NCBI RefSeq assembly: GCF_041260155.1
Contig: NC_091932.1
Span: forward strand, 46,159,629-46,223,628
Direction: 5' to 3'
From: Ptychodera flava
Lineage: Eukaryota; Hemichordata; Enteropneusta; Ptychoderidae
Length of the DNA stretch: 64,000 nucleotides
The position numbers and the translations under genes were made by a program. The notes below the pieces were generated by a model. It worked only from the letters and a program-made list of their open reading frames with translations. It did no database searches and had not been told where the DNA came from. The first letter of the stretch is position 1. Each line of letters starts with the position of its first letter. Below are positions 18,886 through 31,700 of the stretch, piece after piece.

Positions 18886-20139
18886 ATGAAGAAGGCAAAG
18901 AACAGAACTAAACGGAATCAAAAAGGTAAACAGCATTCAAGTGGAAACGAAGACGTTCAATCTTCGTCCCAACAGTCCACAGCTCCGTTCGGTCAATATG
19001 CAGTAGGTGGCATCGCCAGCCTGGTTAGCAAGTCAACACACACTCCACGAGGTATTGGCATCAGCGAGAGGGCTTCGTCTACGAAATCGTCCAAGCTTGA
19101 ACAGCTGTTTGGTCAGTCACAACAGCCTTTCAACACTGTGATACCTTCCCCAAAAACAGCAAAGGCAGTGTCGAAAAACAAGCGCTCTAAAGCCTCTATC
19201 GACAATATCGAGCAAACTGAGATTGATCAGGTGGAAGGTAAACAAATCGTGAAAATTCCCGATTCTTCCCAACTGAAGTTAGGAAAATCGTCGAGGAGAA
19301 ACAAGTTAAAACAGAGCCAGGTGTTGCTTGACCGAGAACAGGGTCTCCGGAATGCCGAAAAGACATCGATTCCGACCAAGAGGAAGAAGAAACTAGATAA
19401 CAAGGATGACGACGAAATTGGCTTCGCCAAGCACAAGGAAAAGAAGGTAAAGCCATCCCCAAGAAACCAAGAACAAGATAGTAGAACCATATTTGTTGGT
19501 AATGTACCTGTTAGTATTACCAAGAAGGATATCATGAAGCTTTTTGGAAAGTTTGGTGAAATAGAAAGCATGCGACTGCGGTCAGCAGCTCCGAGCACCC
19601 TCAACTTGCCCAAGAAAGTCATTATGATACAGAAGGACTTTCACCCTGACCGGAGCGGTATGAACGTGTACGTGGTTTTCAAGGAAGAAAAGTCTGCCAG
19701 GAAAGCCCTGAAGTGTAATGGAAAGGAATTCCGAGGACACCACCTTCGAGTTGATCTTTCTTCAAACACAGATAGACATGACCACAGGCGATCCATCTTT
19801 GTGGGAAACCTTCCTTATGAAGTAGAAGAAGAAACTGTCAGGGGACATTTTGAACAGTGTGGCAGTGTTCAAAATGTAAGGCTTGTACGCGATGGTAAAA
19901 CCGGCATGGGTAAAGGGTTTGGATACGTGCTCTTTACTGAACCAAGTTCGGTAGAGTTTGCCCTGAAGCTGAACGAAAAACGCCTGAGTGGCAGACCTCT
20001 GAGGGTAAAGAGATCCGTAAAGAAGGAGAAAAAGAAAATGCCAAATCAGGCTGAAAGGAGAATTATGTACAGAGAACAGAAACGTGCAAAGTCTGCGTGG
20101 AGAGACAAAAAGAAAAAGAGAAAGATTCGTAAGACCTAA
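18886..20139 (+). CDS. RBM34: RBM34 / Nop12-like nucleolar RNA-binding protein, intronless
   Basis: Homologue of human RBM34 (about 430 aa) and, more distantly, yeast Nop12, a nucleolar factor of large-subunit rRNA maturation. The product is 417 aa from ATG 18886 (an A lies at -3). The frame is open 30 nt further upstream but has no ATG there. Residues 1-199 are a low-complexity Lys/Ser-rich tail with several basic nuclear-signal-like patches. RRM1 spans about 200-290 (RNP2 IFVGNV; RNP1-like NVYVVF) with the long loop typical of RBM34. RRM2 spans about 302-378 (RNP2 IFVGNLPY; RNP1 KGFGYVLF). A very basic C-terminal tail follows, rich in KKKKRK. The whole gene is one exon, whereas the human gene has many. 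No poly-A tract or flanking duplication marks it as a recent retrocopy. An ATTAAA hexamer at 20280-20285 may be the poly(A) signal. Confidence 0.95.
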   Translation: MKKAKNRTKRNQKGKQHSSGNEDVQSSSQQSTAPFGQYAVGGIASLVSKSTHTPRGIGISERASSTKSSKLEQLFGQSQQPFNTVIPSPKTAKAVSKNKRSKASIDNIEQTEIDQVEGKQIVKIPDSSQLKLGKSSRRNKLKQSQVLLDREQGLRNAEKTSIPTKRKKKLDNKDDDEIGFAKHKEKKVKPSPRNQEQDSRTIFVGNVPVSITKKDIMKLFGKFGEIESMRLRSAAPSTLNLPKKVIMIQKDFHPDRSGMNVYVVFKEEKSARKALKCNGKEFRGHHLRVDLSSNTDRHDHRRSIFVGNLPYEVEEETVRGHFEQCGSVQNVRLVRDGKTGMGKGFGYVLFTEPSSVEFALKLNEKRLSGRPLRVKRSVKKEKKKMPNQAERRIMYREQKRAKSAWRDKKKKRKIRKT

Positions 20140-22690
20140 ATGAAGAGATAAATAGTATGTTAAAGTAGAAAGTAGACAGCACGTTTGAATTCTACTGTTG
20201 TTATGTTTTGATCCGTATCAATTTTAGTACCCTTCACCATAAACAGTAGAGTGTTTCTCTAGTATGTCTCAACTTGCGAATTAAAACGTTATACTCTACA
20301 AACTCTCTGATTGGTTGATTGCTTATTGTGATGTGTGTTGAGAGGTGTACATTATCAGCCTACACATCGAGGTCGCCCACCAATTATATATTCAATGAGT
20401 TTTACTTTGGCTTCGTAGCCTGTTGAGTGTTAATTTATTTTGTGTATGTGCGTGTGTGTGCAGGGAAATACACGATAGAGATTTGTCAAGTGCTTGTTGT
20501 CCCTAGCATACCTTGAATGGCCATTTTTGTTAAAAACAGGACAGTAATTTCAGTAGAGTACCATCCTATAAAAACGTTACCTCCCCCTCTCCCCGCATGA
20601 TGATGATTTACGTTGGTCATGCCCATGTCTAAGTATCCACTACCTCTCAGCTTGGTGGATCAAGGCTAAGTAAACTGACGTAGCTGGTGATTATGCCAGC
20701 TTTCTCTTTGTAACGTAACTCGCAAGGCTGCTTTGCAACTTAGGGCTGTGTTCCATACAGTTAGCAGCCATGCAAATGAGTGATCGTGAAACTCAACCAG
20801 TGAACTGACCACCCTCTTCCTCATCAGAAAATAGAAAATAATTCTGTCAGCAGTTTTCATGATTCTTACATCACCTTACATCATGGTGTCTTGTTAATCA
20901 TGGTCCCTCTATCCCCGTGTATGAATCAAGGTTTTATTGCGGATTCTCTTGCCGTCAACTGTACAAGCAATTATACGAGTTCTCCTTAGCAGAGTTTGAC
21001 AAGTTTACAAAACACTGCATTATTTGCATATTCTGTTGCTGTGACAATACATTCTTTAGTATGGTTGTTAACATGTGAATATGTTGTTTAAAAAACAGGG
21101 GTGGCCCAACCCTCAAATTCCCTGTAGAGAACCCTCTACAATAATAATTGCCACCGAGACGATTTGCACAGTTCACATGACAAAGAGTTGAAGTTTAGTT
21201 CTTGATACCACCAAAATACTAAGTCCAAGAGTAAGATCTGAGGCTTGTCAAGAACATGGCCTCGGTATTTCAAGTTGATAACATGAGTGTTTCTTGATAT
21301 AATGTGTTATTCTTTTCTTTTGCCAGTCCAAAACGTCTAGGTATTTGTCGGCATAAAAATGAGTAAATTCCTAGCTTACCTTATTTGATAGCAAGATGAA
21401 AATTTCATACCAAATGTCGATTTTAGATCATGGCAGGAGGACTGCAATATCCCGGTAGCTTGTGTTGTGATAGACTCCATAGCTTGATTCGAAACTGAAT
21501 ACATACATTCTTATTTCTCGTTCTTTGTCATGAAACTTGTTGGTTGTAAACTCTGCTCACGTTAACGAAAGGTCGATATTTTCAAAATTCCATTTTCGTG
21601 CTTCACCTCTTTTCTGTGCTCATTCACCTGCTGTTTTTATAATGTTCGTACGTCAAGGATGTTGCAGGGATCGGGAGACATACTCTGCCGAGGTACACGT
21701 TTCGTCGAAATGATTAATTTTATATCAAATTTCATGTAAAGAGCAATCGTATGATAGTCCGACCCTTTGATATTAAGGTTTTGAATAGTTCTGCTTTGGC
21801 GATGATTCCATCGCAGGGTCTAGTGTTTGTAGTCTCCAACAGGTTCGAAAGTTCCCATAAAAGCTGGCAATTACATGAGATGTTGTTGTTGTTGTTGAGG
21901 CTAGGGCGCCCTCAACATTATGTCGGTGCCGATTATTACTCTTTATGGAATGAGACCAAGGCTAGCCATCATGATGAGGCGAAGAAATAAAGCATTGAGC
22001 GTTTCCTTTGGCTGTTGAAAGTAATAATGTTATCATGATTTGTCACAACGGATATCGAGAGCGAAGTGAAACCTTCCTATAGTTATCACTCGTGACAAGG
22101 TTGTTATTAAAGGACAATTTAAAACTTTAATGCATGTACATATAAAATTTCTGCAGCTTTATATATACAATAGTTTATTTGTTGTCGTGACCTGGAGCTG
22201 TTTTTATTTGTAAAGCTAACAGAATTGCAAGACGCTATTTAAGATAACCTGTACACAGACAGCACACAGGAAAGTAATGAACAATAATACTACACAGAGA
22301 TAGTAAGGGAGTAGCTATCACAGGCACTCATGTACTGACACAGTTCAAGCTTGTGTTGTAAGAATGCTTGATATGTTATAGTTATTTATCATAACCAATC
22401 AATGAATGTATGCTAGCTATCCCCGTTGAGTTGACCTAACTTTCTACAGCTTCTCTATTGTCATGTCGATGAAGATGATAACAACGTTATTATTTAACGT
22501 ATTTTAACGTTGATCATGGTACGAAGTCATCTTGGTCTTGGTGGATTCCGAAGACTGCACAGATTTAATATTATTAAGATTTAATATTCATCAACCTTCG
22601 CTTAGCTTGTCTTTATAAATGTGTTATTCAATGAAATATTGTAAACTGATTCAAAAGTGTAGGCTGTCCAACGCAGTGGAGCTCAACTGA
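20140..22690. other. Intergenic between RBM34 and the T-AR gene
   Basis: Begins with the RBM34 3' UTR. Apart from scattered short frames nothing is seen. Confidence 0.35.
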
Positions 22691-22880
22691 AGGTAGTATA
22701 CGCGCCTCGGAAGTAAAAGACTTAAACTTTTGCTCTAACTTTCCACAAGGAAACTTTCAACCATTCTCTTAAAAAATTAGATTCAAAGCATGGGTCACAA
22801 TGCAAAGTTTAGTACTGGAGAAACAAATTGCCTAAAATTTACCGATATTGGAAATTCAAAGCGTATTCTACCTGAACGAT
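22691..22880 (-). mobile_element. Family D MITE copy, reverse orientation
   Basis: Starts AAGGTAGTATACGCGCCTCGG and continues with the complement of the family interior (AGCATGGGTCACAATGCAAAG). The far end is diverged. Confidence 0.6.
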
Positions 22881-24145
22881 GAGAGAATCACTTGTATGGC
22901 ACCGAATCATCACCATCTAAGGTATTTGAAACGTCACTTCAGTGGATCCAAATATCGTGGACTCGGGAAACACTTTGCTCACTAATCTTCAAGGCAAAAT
23001 AAACTGATGACAGGAGCCTCTGGACAACAGGCAAGGAAATCATGACATCAGTTCTCTTCGTCTCATTGTTTCCTGTAAACATTTCCATCATATTCATTTC
23101 TTTAATATTTCTTTACTTCCATTTTCATGACTGTGTTGTGTTAAAGTCAAAGAAAGAATACTGAGTCAGGAAGTTGTCATTGAGGTCTAAGAAAGTGATA
23201 TTTCAGCGAGTGTTTGTCCATAAATGACGAAGGCGGACGATGTTGACGGAAGAAAAAAATCGGAAGAAAGAGTAAAAGTGGTATTGTTTGTATTTTTCGG
23301 TTTACTTCCTTTGATTTGCGAACCTTTAGTTTGCTTTTACTGATTCAACGTCAGCGCGTTAGTAGTGTCAGTTCAATAGATACTAAAATCAAAGAAAACA
23401 TTATGGCCTCTCACGAAATCGTTGAAAATGAGTCAGAGTATGAATAATCAAAATACATTTTTTTTTCAATCTGAATGCGAGGAATGGGCACACATCTGTG
23501 AAAAATGTGAAAAGGCTTCTGAAAAAAAATTGGTGATCAAAATATGTAAAAAGTCAGTTGCCATGTGGGTCTGCTGTCTCGCCACTGTTGAAAATATCCT
23601 TAGATATCTATTGCCAGGAAATCTCGTGTCATAAAAAAATCTTACTGGGTAAGCTAGTAAATCTCCGAAATACCTATGAAATTTTCCAGATAGGTATTTC
23701 TTTGTGTCTAGATAACAAAACATGTTTGGGAAGGGTCGGTGTACGGACTGTTCGTTTTTATTAGCGGCGTACGTCACCATCTTTGCTCGCCGTGTTCGTG
23801 TACACTTATGCAGTCGTAACTCGACTCTTGCGTCGACTGCGAGCTGAGTACGATCCTGACGACGCCTGCCATAAAATGACGGAATTACTACAGGTATTCG
23901 AAGTTATCACTTTTCAATCAAAGGATTGTCAGCAAGTTCAAACTTATCTATCGCTGACATCGTTGTCGTCATCACCACCACCGTCTTTGATCACTTCTTC
24001 CGCGGCGGAATAGCCCCTCTCATGATAGATAACATTCTGATATGAATGCTAGGTTTTGAAAAACATTCTTACTCAAACTGTCGTAGAAAACAGTCATGCA
24101 ACATTAAATTCTTCAAACTTGTGTCAGTCACGGGTTCCCTACAAA
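22881..24145. other. Intergenic, 3' flank of the T-AR gene
   Basis: The 76- and 70-codon frames on the plus strand lack ATG starts or motifs. Nothing assigned. Confidence 0.3.
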
Positions 24146-27047
24146 TCATGAATGTTCATTAACGTTCTCATTCCTATCAGTTTTGTCTTGTTGCTGTAGG
24201 TCTGTTGCCATGACAACGATCCTATAATTTGCAGGTCTAATATTGGCAAGTGGTTTGGTTTTCTTAAATTGTAGCGTTTTTAACTGTTCTGACGCATCCA
24301 ATGGTTTAAATCCTGCTTCTGCCGCACATTCCTGTATAAGCGGGTTTCCATGGAATCCAATGAGTCTCTTGTAACCATGGTGACGGGCAGTTTGTATACT
24401 CTCTGTAAGAAATTCACAACATATCTTGAATAGTAGAAAATAAAGTGAAGCAATAAAGGATTTCCACTTTGAAACTAAGCGATCTCATTACCGTTTAACG
24501 AGAAACGAACCAGAAACGGTTTCAAACATGGAAAATTTGCTGAGTTATTCCTCCTAGAAATCAGTCTGTGTCTGTGTGTCTGTGTTCGCTCTCAAAAGTA
24601 CATACATTTGAAGATAACTAACTACATGTCTTATATGAACCGTGTCAGTGTGAAGTTTGACAAATAGGCAGAATAGTACATCGTAATAAGAGGGACAATC
24701 AGGCTATAATCAGCAAGCAAATAGTGAAAATGACATGCTTCAAGAAGGACGTACTGCACGAATAGTAAAGGATTCATTAAGTTGTCAAGAGGGATGCACC
24801 ATTTTGGGGATTTAAAATCAACTTAGTCAGTACGGCATTGCCCTGCTGCAGAAGTACAAGTGACGAAATATATGTTTGTGCAGTAACTCCAGTAAATAAG
24901 AATGCCGATTTCATTGTAGGGCATAAAGGACGATTAGTTACTGGTATTATTCTTTCTTTCTCATTCAAAAAGGTATTCTCATACCTGATATTAATGATCT
25001 CTGAAGCGAGAGTTGAATGACCGGGTCTCCGATGATGTCCACGGCGGATAGGACTTGACATGCCACTAATCCAGAAGACGTTACCTCAAGGTTTTTCCTG
25101 TGTTTCATTTCAAGAGAAAACAGTGTTTGAAGGTAAGCACTCAACGGGAGGACAGGTATTCCCTCGTGACTTGGATGACACTGATAACAAAAGTCTGCGG
25201 ACAACATGACTCCTCTGACGTCACCACTTTCCCTGTGACGTATGAAAAATGAAAGCGAGTGACACTCGTAGTTGTTGAACAATTCCCTCAGCGCAGACGC
25301 AATGAAGACTTTCTTGTCCGCCTCTTCCAAGTCTGATGCCAACACGAAGGGTTCAACTTTGACGAGAAATCTTTGAGCAAAATCAAAAACTTTACTAAGT
25401 TCAAGTTCAGATGCACCGAGAAAGGAAACTACGTCATGATCACATGGAAGGTGTGTCCTGGTTACGTCACACGTTCTCTTCTTTTCTATTCCATACACTA
25501 GTTCATACGGAGTGTAATATTTCCGATGCATGCCAGCAACAACCTCACAAAGATTTGACGCTTCACAGAAATGCTCAAGTTCTATTTCATATCCTCGTTC
25601 ACGAAGTTTTCTGACGGCCACGGCTGCAGTCACTAAACAAGAAAAAGAAAGACACGTTATTTGTGGCCTGTACAGCATAAGTTAAAAGTGTTTCCATTCC
25701 GTGGATGAGGGAACTGAGACGCGGTTCTGTGATTTCATTTAAAACTTTACAAAATTGTTGACGCAGTATCTAAATTTTATGCAGCATTTCTGTACAATAA
25801 ACCGTATCCCATCTTACCTCAGTAATAGTATTTCGGTGAAGTTTACGGATGATTAACGAATAGCGACGGATGATATTGGCTTAATTACGTTAAACCACAG
25901 ACATATTGTCCTTCAATTGAATCATCATTTGTATATATTGAATCTAAGGTTTAACAATTATCTAACTATTTGAAAATCCCTTACAATTTTGGATAGGCGG
26001 AAGTGTCAAGGGAAATATGCGTTTGGAAAGCAGACATCACGTGATGGGTGAAGAATTATTATAGTTCGACTACACTGATTTGAACGTACTTTCCATAAAA
26101 GATTACCTTCAATGTCACGGATAGAATTGCTGTTTTATCACGCTATAATTAATATGCCTGACCTGTCCTGAGTCTGAGCGAAAACAACAGAAAGTTTGGT
26201 TTTTTTCTCAAACTTTACTCCAGAAAACTTTAAACACAGTCTCTTTGATGATCAAAAATACAATGGTCATCGCGCATATTTTTGGTTTGGGGAGGCAAAC
26301 TACATAAATTTACCGGTATTTGAAATTTAAAATAAACTTTGTTTACTATATGGGTAAAATTAAGCTTAAATTTTCGAATTTCACTCCCGCAACAAGCTAA
26401 AAAATTCGTATGCTCCATTCAACAGGCCTAGAAGTGAGTTTACTTACAGCATGAAACAGGAAAATTATCGTCATAAAATTAGTGTCCGAAAAAATGTCAC
26501 AGAGGCACGTTTTCTGCCATGAGTTTCAAATTACAGCAGGCAAATAAACGAACGAATAAGAAAGGATATGGTTAAAAATTAGAATTCTTAGCAATTACTT
26601 TTAAACTCTTGTACTTTTTAGTTGATAATGTGACCGAGTAGTATCTCTTTCTTATATTCAAAAACCAATACCCTGGCGTCCATCATAGGCATGTAGCATG
26701 ATGTAAGGCCGACAGTAATCAAATACGTGGGTCACGACATCAAAAATTTCATTGCTATTTTTCGCTACTAAAGAAAATTTACAGCAGTTTCACTTCTCAT
26801 TTCACTGATATTCGCTTGACGAAGTCACCCATTCTTGATGCTACATCTTACCCAAATTCCCGCCGATTTCAAAGAAATTATCCGTCAGGTCCAGGATGAA
26901 GAGATCACGTGCGTCCACAGCTTGCCGAACAACATCGAGGAGGACCCCTTCTGGTACACTCCCTTCCTTGCTTATAGCTCCATGACAGCCATTGGACAAT
27001 TCCTTCTCTCCTTCCGTACAAGCTGACGAAACTCCAGCGGACATCAT
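24146..27047 (-). CDS. Ebony-like carrier domain plus GNAT-fold (T-AR) protein, three coding exons, carrier serine replaced
   Basis: Coding exons 27047-26852, 25632-24985 and 24402-24146 (stop TGA) join in phase (GT-AG) to give 366 aa. Residues about 33-108 are a peptidyl/acyl carrier (T) domain: the FFEIGGN block at 58-64 is the core before the 4'-phosphopantetheine serine, followed by VRKLRERGYEIELEHF. Residue 65, where the serine should be, is Leu (TTG, 26855-26853). Residues about 160-366 look like a GNAT acyltransferase fold (FFIRHRESGDVRGVML, then ARHHGYKRLIGFHGNPLIQE). In Drosophila Ebony (A-T-AR), which couples beta-alanine to dopamine or histamine, the C-terminal AR domain has this fold, and T is joined to AR as here. 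The first coding exon starts after an AG at 27084, and a TGA in frame before the ATG argues against coding sequence further 5'. No full adenylation domain is seen upstream. Alternatives: a degenerating ebony paralogue, or a repurposed protein. Domain order is seen; the Ebony link is from remembered sequence. Confidence 0.8.
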
Positions 27048-27083
27048 GTGTCTATGTAGTTGTCCTTGTTTTCAAACCACTCC

Positions 27084-27244
27084 GCTGAAACACAATTTAT
27101 AATGAGTGTGAGAACAAATGGTCGTACATACCTAAGAGAACGTAACCGAATACCCGAGGGCGCTTGTCTTAATTGCTTGACCTCCTCTACAGGCCACGAC
27201 CTGCAGACATAGTTCAAAGTCCTCATCGAAGTCGTTGGCTCCAT
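27084..27244 (-). other. Possible 5' untranslated exon region of the T-AR gene
   Basis: A good acceptor (TGTGTTTCAG) ends at 27085, so the first coding exon has 37 nt of leader before the ATG pair. Just upstream a CTTAG/GTATGT donor sits at 27132/27131, which would leave a 47-nt intron, short for an animal. None of the three frames of the upstream piece joins openly to the carrier-domain frame, so it is read as untranslated or unrelated. Confidence 0.3.
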
Positions 27245-27469
27245 TCAGTTACTGTCTGTTAGCGCCGTGCATTAAAATTTTATACGACAGATTGATATGT
27301 TAATTATTACTCATGGTGACAGGAAAGATTACGGGTCGACAGAAAATTATAAGTAACACACACCTGTCTACCATGTGTTTGGCTGGGGTATTCAACTAGC
27401 AACCATGAACTCGTGATTTTAAACAAGCATCGTGCTCAGTCTTGTTACCAGAAGCACGTTTATAAAATA

Positions 27470-28722
27470 TATGCCTACACATGTCACCCAGCCATATTTT
27501 AGACACTAAGCTTAATATACAGAAAGCCAGGAGAACGATGTATTCACTTCTCGGATCTGGTCTACATGGTATCAACGGTCTAACTCCACTGGCCTCCTTC
27601 CACTTAATCAACACATACGTCTTACCCGTCCTACTGCATGGTACAGAAGTTTTCATCTTTAATAAGCTGCACATTTCCATTTTTGAAGATTTCTATAAAA
27701 GAATTCTCAAACAAATTCTTGGCCTACCGGACAGAGTGGCGGATCCTGCTCCATACATTATTCTTGGTGCACTTCCAATCGAAGCGTTAATACATCTTAG
27801 AAAATTCACCTTGCTACGTAATATTTGCGTGACTCCAAATAGTATTCTCTACGAGATTACAATCCGACAGGTTGTAATGCAAGGATTCTCTGCCAACAGC
27901 TGGTATGCTGATACTCGCTCATTGTTATCTAAATACAAATTACTTCTATACATCTTATCATGAAGAACAAGCCAACCAAGACTTATTGGAAAAATCTAGT
28001 AAAGAAAAGTATCTACAGTTACTGGTCAGATGTCCTTTACACACAATCACAGTTTTATTCATCATTGCGTTATCTTTCCACTAGAACACAACCAACACTT
28101 CATCCACACTCCTCAGTGACAACTGTTTCTTCTGCTGCCTACGATATTCGGACTGTCCCTATTCGTTTAAGACTCCTAACGGGAACATACACTCTTCAAA
28201 GCAACCGTTCAGTATTTAACCAGTATACAGTGAACCCAACTTGTCAGCTGTGCCTAGCTGCATCTGAAGATAGACAACACTTTATTTCATCCTGCAATAG
28301 TCTTCGTCACATCCGGACAAAATACATTGCGCTTTTACAGAGTAGCCTCTGTCATCGTTGTTACACTAACTTGACTGATCTGTGGTCCAATGAACATGCC
28401 TTGACCTGTTATATCCTGGAACCTACTTCAGTGCTTAATACAGCCAGCTGCGATTGTTTTTATAAACAGGAAAAGTACATTAGACAGTACCTATATGTGC
28501 TCAACAATGCAAGATTAGATATCTTAAATCGCTGAGAAGACACACCAGAATCCAGAATCCAGCATCAGGAATCCTGATAGCAGCAGTCTTCTTTTACCTT
28601 TTTATGTTCTTATTTGTGATGTATCTGTTTGTATTTGTTTGCTTTATCTTTACTCCACAGTGGAGGTGCTCCTATACAAAGGAGGGATTTATGCATACTG
28701 AACTGAACTGAACTGAACTGAT
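27470..28722 (+). mobile_element. 5'-truncated non-LTR retrotransposon (CR1/L2-like), C-terminal half of ORF2
   Basis: Two overlapping open stretches (27481-27963 and 27960-28535, one frame change between them) encode the region after the reverse transcriptase. They contain KARRTMYSLLGSGLHG, NTYVLPVLLHGTE, FYKRILKQILGLP and a CxLC...HF..SC zinc-knuckle-like motif near 28240-28310. The 3' end is a short tandem tail, (GAACT)n at 28700-28721, as in CR1/L2-type LINEs. The reverse transcriptase core and everything 5' of it are absent. The element lies opposite in strand to the T-AR gene and directly abuts the A3-like relic at 28723-28790. Confidence 0.8.
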
Positions 28723-28790
28723 GGCAGAACGAACGCCGATTCACCTGCAATGCCTGAGCGATCTTCATGGACTCCGGTACACCTGGCGAT
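28723..28790 (-). pseudogene. Possible relic of an adenylation-domain exon (A3 motif), cut by the LINE
   Basis: After a good acceptor (TTTTGATTCACAG, minus strand) an open stretch reads SPGVPESMKI then AQALQVNRRSF. This recalls the A3 core of NRPS adenylation domains of the Ebony type (S-T-G-V-P-K-x-V-x-I then N-R-L-x-F/W), with T to P and K to E changes at key places. It stops at the LINE tail. It lies upstream of the T-AR gene on the same strand, in the order expected for A-T-AR. The match is short and made by eye; chance similarity is possible. Confidence 0.3.
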
Positions 28791-31700
28791 CTGTGAATCA
28801 AAATCCCGCGAACTACTCGACAAACAGAATTCGACATAGCCTGCCAAAGTCTTCAAAAGTTTCGAAAATGATGAAGTGGACGCTTAACAAACAATGTGTT
28901 TGATTTTGAGTATTTGAAATAATGTACTTTGTATTGTATAAGTATGATGTCACCTTTCTATTTCGAACTTTACCCATGCATTCTTGAATAGGGGTCGAAG
29001 ACGAATGTGGCTTACCTTTAGTCTATCTGCACGAAAAGGAGACACTTCGATTGAGGAGAACAGTACTAAACACTACCCTCCTTGTCTTTGTTCTTACGCC
29101 TTCATGGTGTTTTCAGTGCCAAGTGATTATGTTGCGCTGCAACTTGAGCATTCTCTGATGGGTCGTAACTTCACAGTGAAGTACCATTAATCATTAAGGA
29201 GTGACACGCAGCCTTAATAAAAACAAAGACGAACTTTGTGAGCTCTTCAGTATTGTGAACAGCGACTGTTCACGGTGCTGTTAAATTGATGCCCTTCACA
29301 ACAAACAGTAGATTCTCTAACAGGTACTGACGGTTAATGTTTATGTATGTTTTGCCATCATTGTGAAAATACTGCGCATAGCTACCTATTCATTTATATC
29401 ACAAAGACCACAAATCTCGCCACTGTATGTGATGACCCCGATCAATCTGTCCTTGAACTATTTTAAGTTTGGCTTCAAGGGAAAAAAATACTTATACTCA
29501 CCTTTTTTATTCACCTGTTATTACAGACAAGTATAAGGCGAAGCAGTTTTAAAGGCGATTAAATTGTGTCTTATGCTTGTGACAACTCGTTTCGCGCGAC
29601 TAGAAAGGTCTTTCGTCAGACAGTTGCAGATGAATTAAAGGGGACTTGCACCAATTTACAGAACGTTCAGTTCACTCTGTTATCCGAAACCCGTATAATG
29701 AAGTACGCTGTATGATGGATGTACTCCACTCGGTATAAGACTGGATGTCCCGACTGTCCCGAGGCAGTGTGAACTATGGTTTCGAAACGCATGGAATTCT
29801 TGACAACCAAGCTGATGCTGAACGGTAGACAGAATACTTGCTGTCTTGCGCAGAATTGACACACACGGACGTGTGGATTGCCCTTATCAGCCTTATATCA
29901 TTTAATGAACTGTCTGTCCCGTGGGAATTTCGACGAGGCATAAATTTGACTGTGCGCGAGTCATTCATACCTGTCTAAGACTTAAATATCTCCTTTGAAT
30001 AATCTTTTGTCGTTTTTGACAGCTCTGATTTTAGTAAGCGACAGAGCTTTAGCTGTAAGGGTAAACCAGGCTTGCCGGGCAGCCTTCATTATTTTCTTGT
30101 CTGAATTAGATTTTACACAAATAGCTGTGAGGAATACTACAGGGGCGGTCAACAAAGCTTTGATTTTCAATAGGAAGTGTTCGCAACGTTGGAACTGGCT
30201 ACGTTGAAAACGCCGAGCGAACGGGTAGGAGAAGTATACATTTGTTTTCAGGGATTTTCCGATTGGAAGGGCAATTGACAGGGAAAAAGCAGTGGAGAAT
30301 TTTCCTTATGGATTGAGGGGGTGGGGAACACTGATGGGCGGCAGCCCGAGGAAGAAAATTTTCGAATCATTGAGAACAGCTTTCACTTTCTCATTCAGTT
30401 TTGAATTTCGTTCGTGTGCAATACGTGCAAAAGCAATTCTAGTGACTAAACCTGGAAATCGACTGGTTGGCTGACACCGAATAACAACCAGTACTTTAGT
30501 GAATACGACTCGAGCACACACACTCGGTACCACTGGCGACAATACTTCCGAAAAACGCCATATTTTTGACACATGGCAGACTGCCATTATCGTAATACAG
30601 TTATTTTAAGTACGTAGGGAAGTTGGCGTCAACAGGTTGCCAAGTACTTGACGGTATCACGACAGACTGACAACAAACGGACTTGTCTATGTTTGTATAA
30701 TAGACCACCTTGTTTGTGTACTTTTGAGCAGGACTTGATTCTTTGAGCAGTGTCGAGCCAAGGAATGTCGGAATTCTTATGGTAATACGCAACTGAAAAA
30801 TGGCATTTTGACACTTCGGTTCATACTTTTAACAGGGTTATTCTCCCTTGTAATCAATGATAAAATATCAAGGGTCAAGGGGTCATCATGCAGTACAAAG
30901 AGGGTCACCATCTTCATCAGGGGTCATCAAGCGAATATTTTAATAGCATTACCTTAAATAACATCTGTTCGGCATTCAAAATGGCCGATATTCTCTGTGT
31001 TGATTCTACTTGGAGAATACAATGTCCAATTTTCAGGAAAGAGCAAAAATACCGTAAACGTCTATTGTCCTTAGCGATGGGTACATTTGCCATTCAGTGT
31101 TATCGTCCAGCCTTAGCTCATCTTTCAATAGCGGTGACAAACGTGATCTTTTTTCGAAGAGGAGAGGCGTAAGCCCACCAACCTATATCTCCAGAAATTA
31201 AAACAGAGAAGTGTGAACTCTTGGGATAAACAGCAGCGACAAGACACGAATATAATAAATTGAGATTCCGCAAATCTGTCCCAGGGATGCATCGTGTTAT
31301 ATACTCGTACTTTACAAAGCGATAACTTGCTTTGCATGTATGCCCATTGCAATTTCCTGCAATTGTTCTCTGTCACAGAAGCATACAGACATGCGCAGTG
31401 TTTCCAAGCTCGGTTCGATCGCGCTGTAAGTTGAACAATATACACGAATGTTCGCAACCCGTACTTTGAGTCTTTGTTGATCTAGATAGAGTTTATAAAT
31501 GAAACGAATGCAAACAATATGTGAATAACCGAATATTTTGAACTCTCTATGGTAAGCATGATTTCATGTCAAGCTAACTTGATATACTTTTCACTCATGA
31601 CAACAGAAAACGTTCGTTGATACGAATCCTACTGTTTCCCTCCCATAATCAATCAAGGATAAAAATATAATCGGGTGCCAAACAATTTTTTTTGAAAAGA

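Noticed and set aside
29090-29190. Plus-strand stretch ending ALQLEHSLMGRNFTVKYH, reminiscent of the end of an RRM
   Set aside because: No RNP1/RNP2 motifs upstream and no exon boundary; too short.
29680-29968. Minus-strand hints of adenylation motifs (VYRSASAWL, VLHYTG)
   Set aside because: They lie in different frames with stops and join to the A3-like stretch only out of phase.
31400-31440. GGTTCGATC, a tRNA B-box-like sequence
   Set aside because: No A box or cloverleaf pairing around it. No tRNA or other RNA gene was found in the window.
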